From: Obelidium mucronatum
Lineage: Eukaryota > Chytridiomycota > Chytridiomycetes > Chytridiales > Chytriomycetaceae
DNA: 52,066 nucleotides
Direction of reading: 5' to 3'
NCBI GenBank assembly: GCA_025765595.1
Contig: JAIVFH010000200.1
Span: 1 to 52,066 of the forward strand
Shown: positions 32,932 to 42,666 of the stretch, piece after piece
Position numbering within the stretch: position 1 is the first letter of the stretch
Layout of the letters: every line of letters starts with the position of its first letter
The notes under the pieces: generated by a model
Database searches by the model: none
Told to the model about the DNA's origin: nothing
Seen by the model: the letters and a program-made list of their open reading frames with translations, nothing else
Program-made: the position numbers and the translations under genes

Positions 32932-34405
32932 TTAGTGCTGGCCCCGGTAAAAACCCGCAGGGACCATAGTACCAGACCCAGAAGCTAAGTTATTTGCCTG
33001 GGTATTTATAGTATTTATGGTTTGCTGATCATTGATAACTGTAGGTTGCTGCTGAATGATACTGTAGGTTGTTGTTGAGCAGCAGGCGGTGGTGGGAGTT
33101 GTTGTTGCGGAACCATCAGTGATTGCTGTTGGTAGTATACGGGTTGCTGCCATTGATAGTTGTCGAAAGGAGCATTGAACAATGCGTTTTGCGGTTTCGA
33201 AAGTAGTTGCTGGATCAGCGGATGTTTGACAATGTCATTGCGGATCCTGTTTGGTGGCAGCAGCGGCTTCCCCTGAGGGAATGGAAGTAGCGCGTTGAAT
33301 GCGTAGTCCTGGGACTTGAAGCATTGAACGTGAAAGTGATTGCCCCCGCAAGTTTTGCAAGGACTTGGAGGTTGTTGAGTTGTAAACTCTAAGGCGTGTA
33401 AGCGGTGAGTGGGTTGGTTACTATTAATAGGAAATTGTCTTCCCTGATTAACGTATCCTCCCCTATTAGAGTTCCCGCCTCCACGATTCCACTGGGTGTT
33501 CTGAGCTGGATAAGGTCCGGGGCGACCGCTCGCGTTGTTGTAACTTCCGCGACCACGGCCTCTACCACGCCCACGGAAACCTCCTCGCCCAGTCCCATTG
33601 GAGTTGAAGTTGCTGCTTCCAGTTGGGTTGTCCACTTCCAAGGAGCAAGGCAAAATCAGTTGCGGTCTTCTTTGGTTTGAAGCCGATCATCTTCTCAGTC
33701 TCCAAGAGTTCTTTCAAGAGATCACTGAGGTTTGTAATTTCAAGACTTTTGATTCTTTGAATTTGATGACCAAAAGATTGTTTGTAGAGTGCGTCAATGA
33801 CATGATTAATAACTTCAGGGAGATTGACAAATGGACGGAATGCGGCATTGGTTGGATCAGCACGCATCTTGGTAAGAATGTTGGAGAATCGATTGTAGTA
33901 TTCACTAATTGACTCATGTGACAGATGTTGAAGTGTAATCCACTCTTTGATGGTTTCCTTCGTATCGGTCCTAGTTTGTGCATTGTAGTAGTCTGGAGGT
34001 TTCGAATCCAGGTACGTGCACATTTGGTGTTTTGCTGACATATTCAATAGGGCAGCGGAGATGTTCCACTTGATGATACGTTGCATCATCTTGTTTTGCG
34101 TATGACCCTGGACAAGTATTTGGAACATTGGTCAGCTGAAGAACCCATGGATCATTCGGGTCTTCGTGGTTATCCCAGACTGCAAGTTCAAGTAACTGTG
34201 GATCATCAGTAATAGCACCATTTGGACCATAAGGGACCAAGTAGTTGTTGACATTATCATCATGGGATTCTGGATCGAGACGAATGGTGTGGAGAACGTT
34301 GTGTTGGGCTGCAACACCTTCAATGTCATCAACCCACTGGTGGAAATCGCTGATGTTATCATGATCAAGCGTAAAAGTAGTTTTCAAGTTGTTGTTGGTT
34401 GTCAT
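32932..34405 (-). pseudogene. gag: Copia Gag (right copy), frameshifted
   Basis: It is nearly identical to 8777-10255, but with indels near 34095-34010, 33620 and 33060 that split the frame. The zinc knuckle CKTCGGNHFHVQC and the slippery GGGTTTT (32956-32950) are preserved. Confidence 0.85.
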
Positions 34406-34837
34406 TTTTAGTTGAAGTCAAGAAAAATTTTGAGGCGTAGTAGTTGGGGGTTGGTTGAGTTTCAAGTGTTTCAAGTAGTAGAAAGTAGAAGTTGTTGTAG
34501 TTGAATAAACTGGTTTTAATAAGTAGTTTTAGCTGTTTGTAGTAGTAGTAGAAGCTGTAGTTGCTTTGGTAATAGCGGCTGAGGTGTTTGTGTAACAGAG
34601 AATGCTTGTACGTTCTGGCAGATTTAAGGGTTCCCTGACTAATTGGTACAGAAAAATTTAACAGATGTTGAGTAATAAGACTTCTTAATCTGTTGTAGAG
34701 GGACTGGAAGCGGTGCTGGTTCTGTAGATAGGTGAGCTGATCGTTGTGGACACTAGAGAGATTTTGGAGAGAATTCTTAAACTTTATTCCCAAACATGGA
34801 GCTTGCAACATGAGTTTCATGTGCCTCCAACACCTTG

Positions 34838-34975
34838 CTGCGTACCGACAATTGAGTTTTTGTCAGCAAGACCAATTGGAGTCTTGATCTTGACAAAACT
34901 CTCAAACCAACTAGAATCTGGAATCAGAGTCTTGTTGCAACTGGGGTCAAAATAACCCTTATACGTTTTTGACAT
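34838..34975 (-). pseudogene. Copia protease relic split by the right copia element
   Basis: The minus strand reads YFDPSCNKTLIP...PIGLADKNSIVGTQQGVVVKL. This resembles the copia protease region, with a D-x-x-C in place of D-S-G and an 'LADG...G.G.V' pattern. After the inserted element the frame continues at 27787. It may belong to the same old element as the RT relic at 22746-23600. Confidence 0.4.
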
Positions 34976-35239
34976 TGAGAGATCAATGGCAAATCACTTA
35001 TATTAAAATAAAATAAAATTCATCTGTGTTAGATAAAATCCCAAAAATAATCATCAATTATTAAATAAATAAAAGCAATAGAATTGAGAAAATGGAAGCG
35101 AATTTTCAGATTCAACCGTTTAATAGACATGTGCCGATTTTTACCGGCGATCAATACATTGATAATAAACTATAATAAACTATATTTTTTAGCATGTTTT
35201 ATTGCCATTTAGCGCTCATTGTATCGAGGCATACTATGT
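34976..35239. other. AT-rich spacer, nothing recognised
   Basis: No gene, repeat or RNA is recognised here. Confidence 0.4.
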
Positions 35240-35664
35240 GAATATCACCTGGGTCTTGAAATTGAATACGCATCTGATTGAAGCTATTCGTTTCTTCATC
35301 AGTCAAAATATGTTCAACACTACTTACGTCAATTCAGGATGGAAGCGTGTAATGGGACTCAAACCCTGATGGAAGGCAAAGCAAATTACATACCTAAGAG
35401 GGACGACAAAGAATCTTTGGATTTGACAAAGTTTGATTATAATTTGATAATCGGCGGTTTAATGTATCCATGCAATATTGCTTGATTTGATATTTCAGTT
35501 AGTGTTAGTCTGTGGGCTCTTGGTCTTGGAAATCCTACGGCCCGCCATTGGGATGGTGCAAACCGCGTCTCAAGATATTTGAAGCACTCGTTCAATATGG
35601 GGATAATTTATTATCGCGCCCCAAATCCTATTCCCAAACAGATCTATATCGGTTTGACGGATGC

Positions 35665-36420
35665 ATTGGAACCTGACAGTGAAAGTGCGACAATGCTCCG
35701 AAGAAACACAGTTCCAGCAAGATTTGCAACTCCAAGTTGTTTTGTGATAACCTGGACAGTTTAGGACATTTTGGTTATTTTCCAGAATAACTCCTTTTTC
35801 GCGTTTCCGTTGTTTCCTGCCCTTTTGGTTTGTTGCACGGGCGTTTTCCATTTCCATTGATGGTCACTTGTGCTAACTTACCATCAGGAGCGTTTCGACC
35901 AAGAGCTTGACAATAACCATCCCAGAGATTAATCATTGCCTTTTCAAGGTCTTCGATTGTTTTATATTCGGGACTGCTGAGACTTATCACGTCTTCTGTT
36001 TCGCGTACAAGCTTCAAATAGTCTGGAATCAATTGATTCATGCGAATAGACAAGGTCTTGTAATCATCAGCCGCTGAAGTTTTGAGGCTTTCAATTCTTT
36101 GGATCCTTGGTACGTTTCAACTCTACCCATAGAGTAGCAGGTGTGTTGAAGTTGGCGTAGGCAGCCTGCATCCGCTTTGACATGCCCCTGTTGATCGCTT
36201 TCAAAGTTTCCTTGATATCATCAGCATCCTGCTTTTCACGTTTCTGTTTGATTTATCAGAGTTTCTCCAATTGTTCAAACTCTTCGAAAGAAACATCTGC
36301 AGCCGTTTTTGCAGTTCCAGTTGTCGTAGTTGTTCCAGAAGCCAAAGCAGCTGAAGCAGCAGAACTGGATCCAACACCCGTTCCAAGACTAATATCAATT
36401 ACATCAGGTAAGTCGCTTCA
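35665..36420 (-). pseudogene. Degraded copia-type gag relic (right)
   Basis: This is the second copy of the relic at 22000-22745, with its own small indels. A frame at 36053-35775 preserves the helical Gag part and the basic linker. Confidence 0.45.
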
Positions 36421-37320
36421 TCTTGTTCAACCAATGTTTGGTGGCGTTGGTTGTTGATAAAAATTAATGTAGTTTGAAATCAACTTCCTAAGTTCTTGCA
36501 TTTTGAGAACCAATTTCCATAAGCGTGAGCTTTGTCAGACAGGGTAATTTGATTTGTTAAGAATCTCATTTAGAATCGGTCGCGTTTGATTCTTTCCCCT
36601 TGTTGCCTGCCATTTCAGTGTTTCTTTGTTCCCTTTTCACAATCACCAAAGACAATCAATGCATTTGGGCGCATAACTTGTTATTTTCTTTTATGCGTGA
36701 TTGAATAAACAGAGTTAGATCGGCAATATAGTCTAAGCGATGGCTTATGTGACTTAGTGGGAACGCAGGCGTTGAGTTCAAGAAGAACGCATTATTTCTC
36801 CAAAGAATCTCTCTGTTTATTATTGAACACTCATTGGTGATGCAATTAATACAATAAGCGTCTATCATATTATAACATCTATTGCAGAACATTGCTAGCG
36901 CCCAACCACTACTAAGGTAAAGTTGCAACACTTTTCCACCAATTTGCCCCTTTCCTGTGGAGAAATCTTCCTCCTGTTTATACCTTCAGAAACTGAAACA
37001 CGGGGTATTTCTAGGACATATAAGACCATCCAAGTAATGAGTCATCAACAGCTTCCATATGTTTTCACTTTAGCAATACAATGCCTAGCAGCTGTGATCA
37101 TCTGGTGCTGTGTCACTGAGTGATTATAAGAGATGTGTAGCTTAAAATCTCATTCATTGCTTTTTTTTCCTGAATTTCTATCCCATCCTAACTGATTAAA
37201 CCACTATCACCACTCATTGGGTGCAATGAGTGCTTTGTGTCAAGCACTATCTATGATAGAAATAAAGTTGAATAGAAATTAACCATGTACTAGAAGCAGT
37301 AATAGTAGAAAAGGAAGCAA

Positions 37321-37392
37321 GGCCCAATGGTCTAGTAGTATGATTCTCGCTTTGGGTGCGAGAGGCCCCGGGTTCAATTCCCGGTTGGGCCC
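37321..37392 (+). tRNA. tRNA-Pro (UGG), second copy
   Basis: The sequence is identical to the tRNA gene at 21023-21094 but on the plus strand. The cloverleaf is complete, with anticodon TGG. Confidence 0.93.
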
Positions 37393-38515
37393 TTTTGGTG
37401 TCTTGATTGGACCGTTGGGGCTGGTGCTGTTCTGGAGTTGTGTGGGTTTTGGCCTGAAGAAATTTTAGGTGTATTTAAATGAGAAAAATAAAGGACAAAT
37501 AAATACAATTCCAAAGAAAAACATCTGGCTGCGTGTTAGATGGAATTAGAATACAAGCTGAATGTATATAAAAGGAAAGGTTTGTTTTATTGTGTTGCGT
37601 CAGAAAAAACAAGTATTCCCTGGGACACATTACCCTTCCATCTATACAACTAACAAGATAAAGTAATCAACATATGACTATTGATAGTGAGACTTGTGGA
37701 TGGAATTGGGGATGTGGCGCGGCTGGAATACAAATCTGATCGGTGGAAACTGAAGTTTCGTCTGGAGAATACAAAGAAGAAATAAACAATAAGGTTTTCC
37801 AATGAAATCCACAAGTCACATAACAATATTAACATAAATATTAAGAGCTTTATTGGGATTGTAACTGCAGATTCTAACACTGCAGTCAAAGTACCTGTTG
37901 TGTCTGGACGCGTCGCCGAGCCCGCAGCACCACCGCGGCCTCAGGCTTACTAACCCTAGGCTTACTACCACCCCGCTTGGCTGCGCGGACCGCAGCCTTA
38001 TCTATCGCATATGTTACATCATATTTATATGTCACGGGGCACATGATCATTATTACCCAATAAACTTTAAAGGACTCGTTTGCACCCTTGACACCGCCTC
38101 CGCGCAGGCGGAGACACATCAGTACCACCTGCAAGCATGTAAGTCACGTGCTTTTCTCTGACCTCAGGGGAGTGCATGCCATCACAGGAAGGAACAATCA
38201 CCCTCAACCAGCAAACAGTCAGAAAAGCACATAGAAAGATATGACTGGACAAAGAAAAAAGCTGTTGCTGCTGAAATGGATGGATGGAGCAGTAACTGAG
38301 GAGGACAAAGGGCTCTTGAGCACTGCGGCACACAGAATTGAAACTGGTGCAGCACCTAAAACAGTCCTTAAACGGTCCTTAAAACACTACTGCCTCCGCT
38401 TATGGCGCATCAAAGAGTAGGTTCATCTAAAGGTTATTCGTTTGGAGTGCATGACCTTTCTCCAATCAGTAACGGCCTTCCAATCACCTGGCCCTAAAAC
38501 AAAGCTACCAACCCT

Positions 38516-38587
38516 GCCGCCTGCGTGGATCGAACACGCTACCTTAAGATCTTCAGTCTTACGCTCTCCCAGATGAGCTAAGGCGGC
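38516..38587 (-). tRNA. tRNA-Phe (GAA), second copy
   Basis: It is identical in sequence to 19535-19606, with a full cloverleaf and anticodon GAA. Confidence 0.93.
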
Positions 38588-39246
38588 TGGCTGTAGTGGA
38601 GCATTTACTAATAGATAGCAGCGACAGCTGTATTCCACAAAACATGTTCGTATCCTGCAGCCAAGATATTAAAAGCACGTTCAAAGACTATCCAGAAAGC
38701 TTTAAAATCCACAAGAGTACTATAAGCATTGCGTTACTTAGCTTCAACGTTAAATTTGTTGAGACAAAAAAACTGTCTTCGCAAATTAGCCGCCAAGGTT
38801 GACTTTGATCATGGTTAAGAGACTTAGAAAAAATGAATAGTGCTGGCTGAACTCAACAAAGAACAAGGCACCCTGGAATCCAAGGGGAAGAAAATGTAAG
38901 ACCTGACTGGACTCACCCAACTACCAACTCAAGGTCATTCTCAAGATAAATGGTTGAGGCAGTAGCTCGGAATATCACAAAAGAAAAGAGGTAACTGATA
39001 GATGGAAGGAAGCCATAAAAAGTCCACTGACCAACATGGCAGAGAAGCTCCAAGTGCTGGAAGTAAGAAGTAATGGTCAACACCAAGGGAGCGCGTACTC
39101 CCTGTCCAGGTACGTCAAAAAAATCAAAGCACCAAAAACAGGCACAAAAACTAATGAGTGACAGAGTATCTGGCTGGCACAGTACCTGTGTTCAATAAAT
39201 CAACATCAAATTTAAGGTGAGAACAGGGCGGGGTTGGGGCAGGGCA

Positions 39247-39276
<30 letters not shown>
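39247..39276 (+). repeat. G30 homopolymer, end of right repeat S
   Basis: Thirty consecutive G mark the junction between repeat S and the truncated gypsy relic. Confidence 0.9.
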
Positions 39277-39278
<2 letters not shown>

Positions 39279-41216
39279 GTAATCTGGAGGCGTCCCTGGT
39301 TTTGTCCAGGGATTGATTCCCAGTGTGACCTGGGACTTACCTTCACAATAATCCTGAGTAGACACAAAACAAACTTGTAAGGAGTGCTTTTGAAACTTTT
39401 GGCCAGGAAAGCAACTCAACATCCGGCGTAGAACTTGTTGGCAGATTTTCCGTCAGGATTGAAACAGAAGCGGTAGAAACCTCCAGATCCTTGACAGCTT
39501 GATTGTCTGGAGGAGAATAAGGCAAGGCGGTAAAAGCCTCAGGGGGCATGTGGTCAGCTGACAGGCAAGCCCCGTCCGAGAACATGACCAACATGTGACA
39601 CCAGTTAACCCAAGGGTTGTGAAGGCAAAGCCATGGAAGACCTTAAATAAGCAGGCATGAAATATCCGCAACAAGAAGAGACATTGTTTCGGTATTAAAA
39701 CCACTTTGACAACTTAAAGGTACTGTTTGTTTAGTAATGGAGCAAGAGCGCAAACCATCTGCCAAATTAACATTGTACAAGGTGGAGGAAGGAATAACAG
39801 GTATTTTATTTCTTAGAGCGAAATCTTAAGGAAATAAGGCCGAAACCCAAACACCCACTATCCACAAAGGCACCCAAAGAAAAGGGCTTGGTAAGGTTTG
39901 GAGATGAAGAAGAAGAAAAATTTTCCCTGACAACAAGTGTCCATGGAAGCACAATCTTGGAATCCCATGATGAGGGAATGAAAGGTTGACAGTTTGCATC
40001 ACCAAACTGGGCAGGGGATTTACGCCTGAGCACCCCTTCCCTGGGCGCTCCAAGCATTTTTTGCAACCAAGAGAGGACAAGCCTTGGTGTCTGAAGCACC
40101 CTTGCAACCGTCTTGACCACAGTGAGCGCAAAGACCTTTATCCTTGCGGCGTTGACGTTCCTCGTGAGTAGGCTTGCCAGACTTGACATCAGCAGCGGCA
40201 ACGTCAGCGGGCTTGGAAGCGGCACCAGGGTTATTGGAACGGCCAGAACCTTGGTTACCCTTCGAGGATCCAGAACGTTTGTTGTTAGCAAACACCCCGT
40301 CATCAAAGACAATGGCCTTGCGCATGAGCATGGAGAGGTTAGTTGGTTGAGGTTCCAGACCATCAATATAGTTCATCACGTGACGCTTGAGGCCTTGCTT
40401 GAACATAAGCATCTTGGTGTAGTCGTTGTGTTGAGTACCTGCAATCCAGCAGATAAAATTGCGTGCAAAGGCTTGACTGCAGCAACACGTGGGTCTTTGC
40501 CGAAGAAAGCGGCAAAAACGTCCGCAAATTCCTGAAAGCTGTTGAACTTGAGCTCAGGTTTTGCCACGTGGTTGATGTACCACTTGGAAGCATTACCACC
40601 AAGGTAGGAGACAACAAACCAATCTTGGACTTGGTGGAAAGAATACCCTTGGGTCCAGAGTTGTCAAAATTAAGATAAACTTTGAGCATGAAGTCGTCAA
40701 AGTCATCTGTTGCGAGGCTTAAAAACAGGAGGCTTGGCATCACAGAGAGAAATTTTATCAGACTTGGAGGATTTGAACTGGGACCCTGAATCAGATTGAG
40801 AATCAGAGTCCAAAGCACTACCAGCTGGACTAACTGAATGTTGAAGATGAGCTTTGCACCCAGTCTTTGATGACGTAGCAATGGCTTCAACGAATTTATC
40901 GAGACGACAGATGGAATGCAAAAAAGACAAGAAAGAGCCAATAGATCCATACGGAAAGCATCCATGGATGTGGCCACATCAAATTCATTATCTGTGTTGG
41001 CTTCCATGTAGCGACTGGCCTCATCAATCCAATCCAGAACGTTGTTGGTTTGTTGTTCAGATCCATCATCTTCATCAAAATTGTTCTTGAGAGAAATAAC
41101 ATTTGGAGCGTCCGAGCAATGAGAAAGCAAAGATTGGTCAGCTACGGGCTTTGAAGAACCAGCGGCCGAGGAGGAGGTAGCGGCAAAGCGGACAGATTTC
41201 CGAATTGTATTTTAGT
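39277..41216 (-). pseudogene. Ty3/gypsy-type gag-protease relic
   Basis: On the minus strand there is an acidic Gag N-terminal region (from about 41200), a capsid-like stretch (PELKFNSFQEFADVFAAFFG near 40560) and a Cys/His knuckle CAHCGQDGCKGASDTKAC near 40130. A retropepsin region follows with DSGC (FVDSGC near 39860) and, downstream in another frame, LADG and a PWL..HNPWVNW-like segment (near 39610). The frame changes several times. The element is cut off at 39276 by repeat S, so no RT or integrase remains. Confidence 0.65.
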
Positions 41217-41221
41217 TTCAA

Positions 41222-41713
41222 TGTTAGGAATCACCCGTCTTATAGGGATATTTCTCTATAGTTCCGTCGCTTAGTGGTCATTACGCGCACCTATCAGGAT
41301 GGAAACCCGGGTTCGATCCCCGCTAGTATCATTTTACTTTAAGTATCTATTTTTGTATTTGTCATCTTTGATTTGTCACTTTACTAAGTTTTTCTGTTTC
41401 ATTTTGTGATATCATTCTTGATTTCACATATTATTGTGCTATCACTCTTGCTATCACAATTTCTGTTTGATTTTCAGTTTGTTTTCAGTTTTTGAACTTT
41501 TGTTATTTGAAATTCCAGAACTTGCATAAATAGCAAGCTTTCTGCTCTGAGTTTTAGTTCAGTTTCAATACATTCTGTGTTAGTTTTACAGTTTTGTAAC
41601 TCTTTGCTCCGTCTCTCGTGACCTCAAGCCGTTATTGGACAAGCCCTCGTGCCCCCTAAGCCCTCGTGCCTTCAAGAACCCTTAAGTCTTTTATTGACTA
41701 TCTGGTTCTAACA
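41222..41713 (+). mobile_element. Solo LTR with tRNA-like module (copy B)
   Basis: The 492-bp unit runs TGTTAGGAATC...TTCTAACA with a perfect target duplication TTCAA (41217-41221 and 41714-41718). It is inserted just downstream of the gypsy 5' LTR and in inverted orientation to it. It contains a TATA-like CATAAATAG at 41525-41533 inside the palindrome CTTGCATAAATAGCAAG. Confidence 0.88.
41258..41331 (+). ncRNA. tRNA-like Pol III promoter module inside LTR copy B
   Basis: An A-box-like TCGCTTAGTGG (41267-41277) and a perfect B-box GGTTCGATCCC (41310-41320) are separated by 32 bp. The T arm CGGG-TTCGATC-CCCG is well paired. The acceptor and anticodon stems are degenerate, so charging is unlikely. 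Confidence 0.65.
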
Positions 41714-41723
41714 TTCAATACTA

Positions 41724-42187
41724 TGTTAGAACCAGATAGTCAATAAAAGACTTAAGGGTTCTTGAAGGCACGAGGGCTTAGGGGGCATGAGGGCTTGACC
41801 AATAACGGCTTGAAATCACGAGAGATGGAATCAAAGAGTTACAAAACTGTAAAACTAACACAGAATGTATTGAAACTGAAGTAAAACTCAGGGCAGAAAC
41901 CTTGCTATTTATGCAAGTGCTGGAATTACAAATGATAAAAGTATAAAACAGAAAACAAACTGAAAATCAAACTGAAAATGTGATAGCAAGAGTGAAAGCA
42001 CAATAATATGTGAAATCAAGAGTGATATCACAAAACCGAGACAGAAAAACTTGATAAAATGACAAATCAAAGATGACAAATTCAAAAAAAGAAACTTGAA
42101 GTCGAGCCCAGGTTTCCATCATGCGTGTCGCGCGTAATAACCACTTAGCTAGAACTATAAGACCTATAAGGCGGGTGATTCATAACA
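41724..42187 (-). repeat. Gypsy-type 5' LTR with degenerate tRNA-like module (copy C)
   Basis: This 464-bp LTR of the same family is in the orientation and position expected for the 5' LTR of the gag-protease relic. The minus strand starts TGTTATGAATCACCCGCC. The A-box TAGCTAAGTGG is kept (42151-42141), while the B-box has decayed to GGGCTCGACTT. No flanking duplication is found (TACTA against AACGC), as expected for an internal LTR of a truncated element. Confidence 0.7.
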
Positions 42188-42666
42188 AACGCCCCCTTAT
42201 TCTGTGCCAGTAGTGGTATTAGCAATCCTGAATTTTTGCAACTGACTTGTTTTTGGCCACTAAATGAACTATTTCCCTGTCAAAAAGACTCTCTTTATTG
42301 GGTATACATGGACAAAGGTACAAGACTTGAGCTGGGTGTTTTTGATACATCTAAGTCAAACAGTGTGTAGCTGCATTTATTAGGTTTTCTATTAGGGTTT
42401 GTATCACCTTCCAGGGTTTCTCCTGTTTTGAATTAAAAAAACACGGTGTTTCAGGCTTGAGAGATATAAACAGAGAAAATATTTCTCTCCTTGAAAATTT
42501 TGGAGCTTGAGGAGAGTTACTTCTGCTTCTGCAGAGCCACTGCCATTTTCCTAACAGTCATAAGCTCTCGTGTTTCCTTAGAGCAAGCATTTAAAATCAA
42601 ATTGAAGTAATAGCATTTTGGCCAACTTTTGAGGAAACAACTGATTTTATTTAAACCCTATCCTCC
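42188..42666. other. Intergenic sequence, 3' of ACS
   Basis: The sequence is AT-rich and no gene is recognised. It should contain the ACS 3' UTR. Confidence 0.5.

Larger units (their letters stand above)
27788..34832 (-). mobile_element. Ty1/copia LTR retrotransposon, right copy
   Basis: The element is 7045 bp on the minus strand, with LTRs at 34691-34832 and 27788-27929 and a perfect target duplication CCTTG (27783-27787 and 34833-34837). Its LTRs are identical to each other and to the left copy. It lacks the MITE and so supplies the empty site. Several single-base or short indels break gag and pol although the LTRs are identical, which suggests sequencing error or very recent damage. Confidence 0.95.
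35240..37420. repeat. Repeat T, right copy (inverted)
   Basis: This is the inverted counterpart of 20995-23174. It holds the tail of the RT/RNase H relic on the plus strand (35240-35664), the gag relic on the minus strand (36420-35665), AT-rich non-coding sequence and tRNA-Pro. It directly abuts repeat S here, unlike the left side. Confidence 0.85.
37419..39276. repeat. Repeat S, right copy
   Basis: This is the direct repeat of 18435-20293. It contains tRNA-Phe and ends in 30 G (39247-39276). The flank after the G run is gypsy-relic sequence, unrelated to the left flank. Confidence 0.85.
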
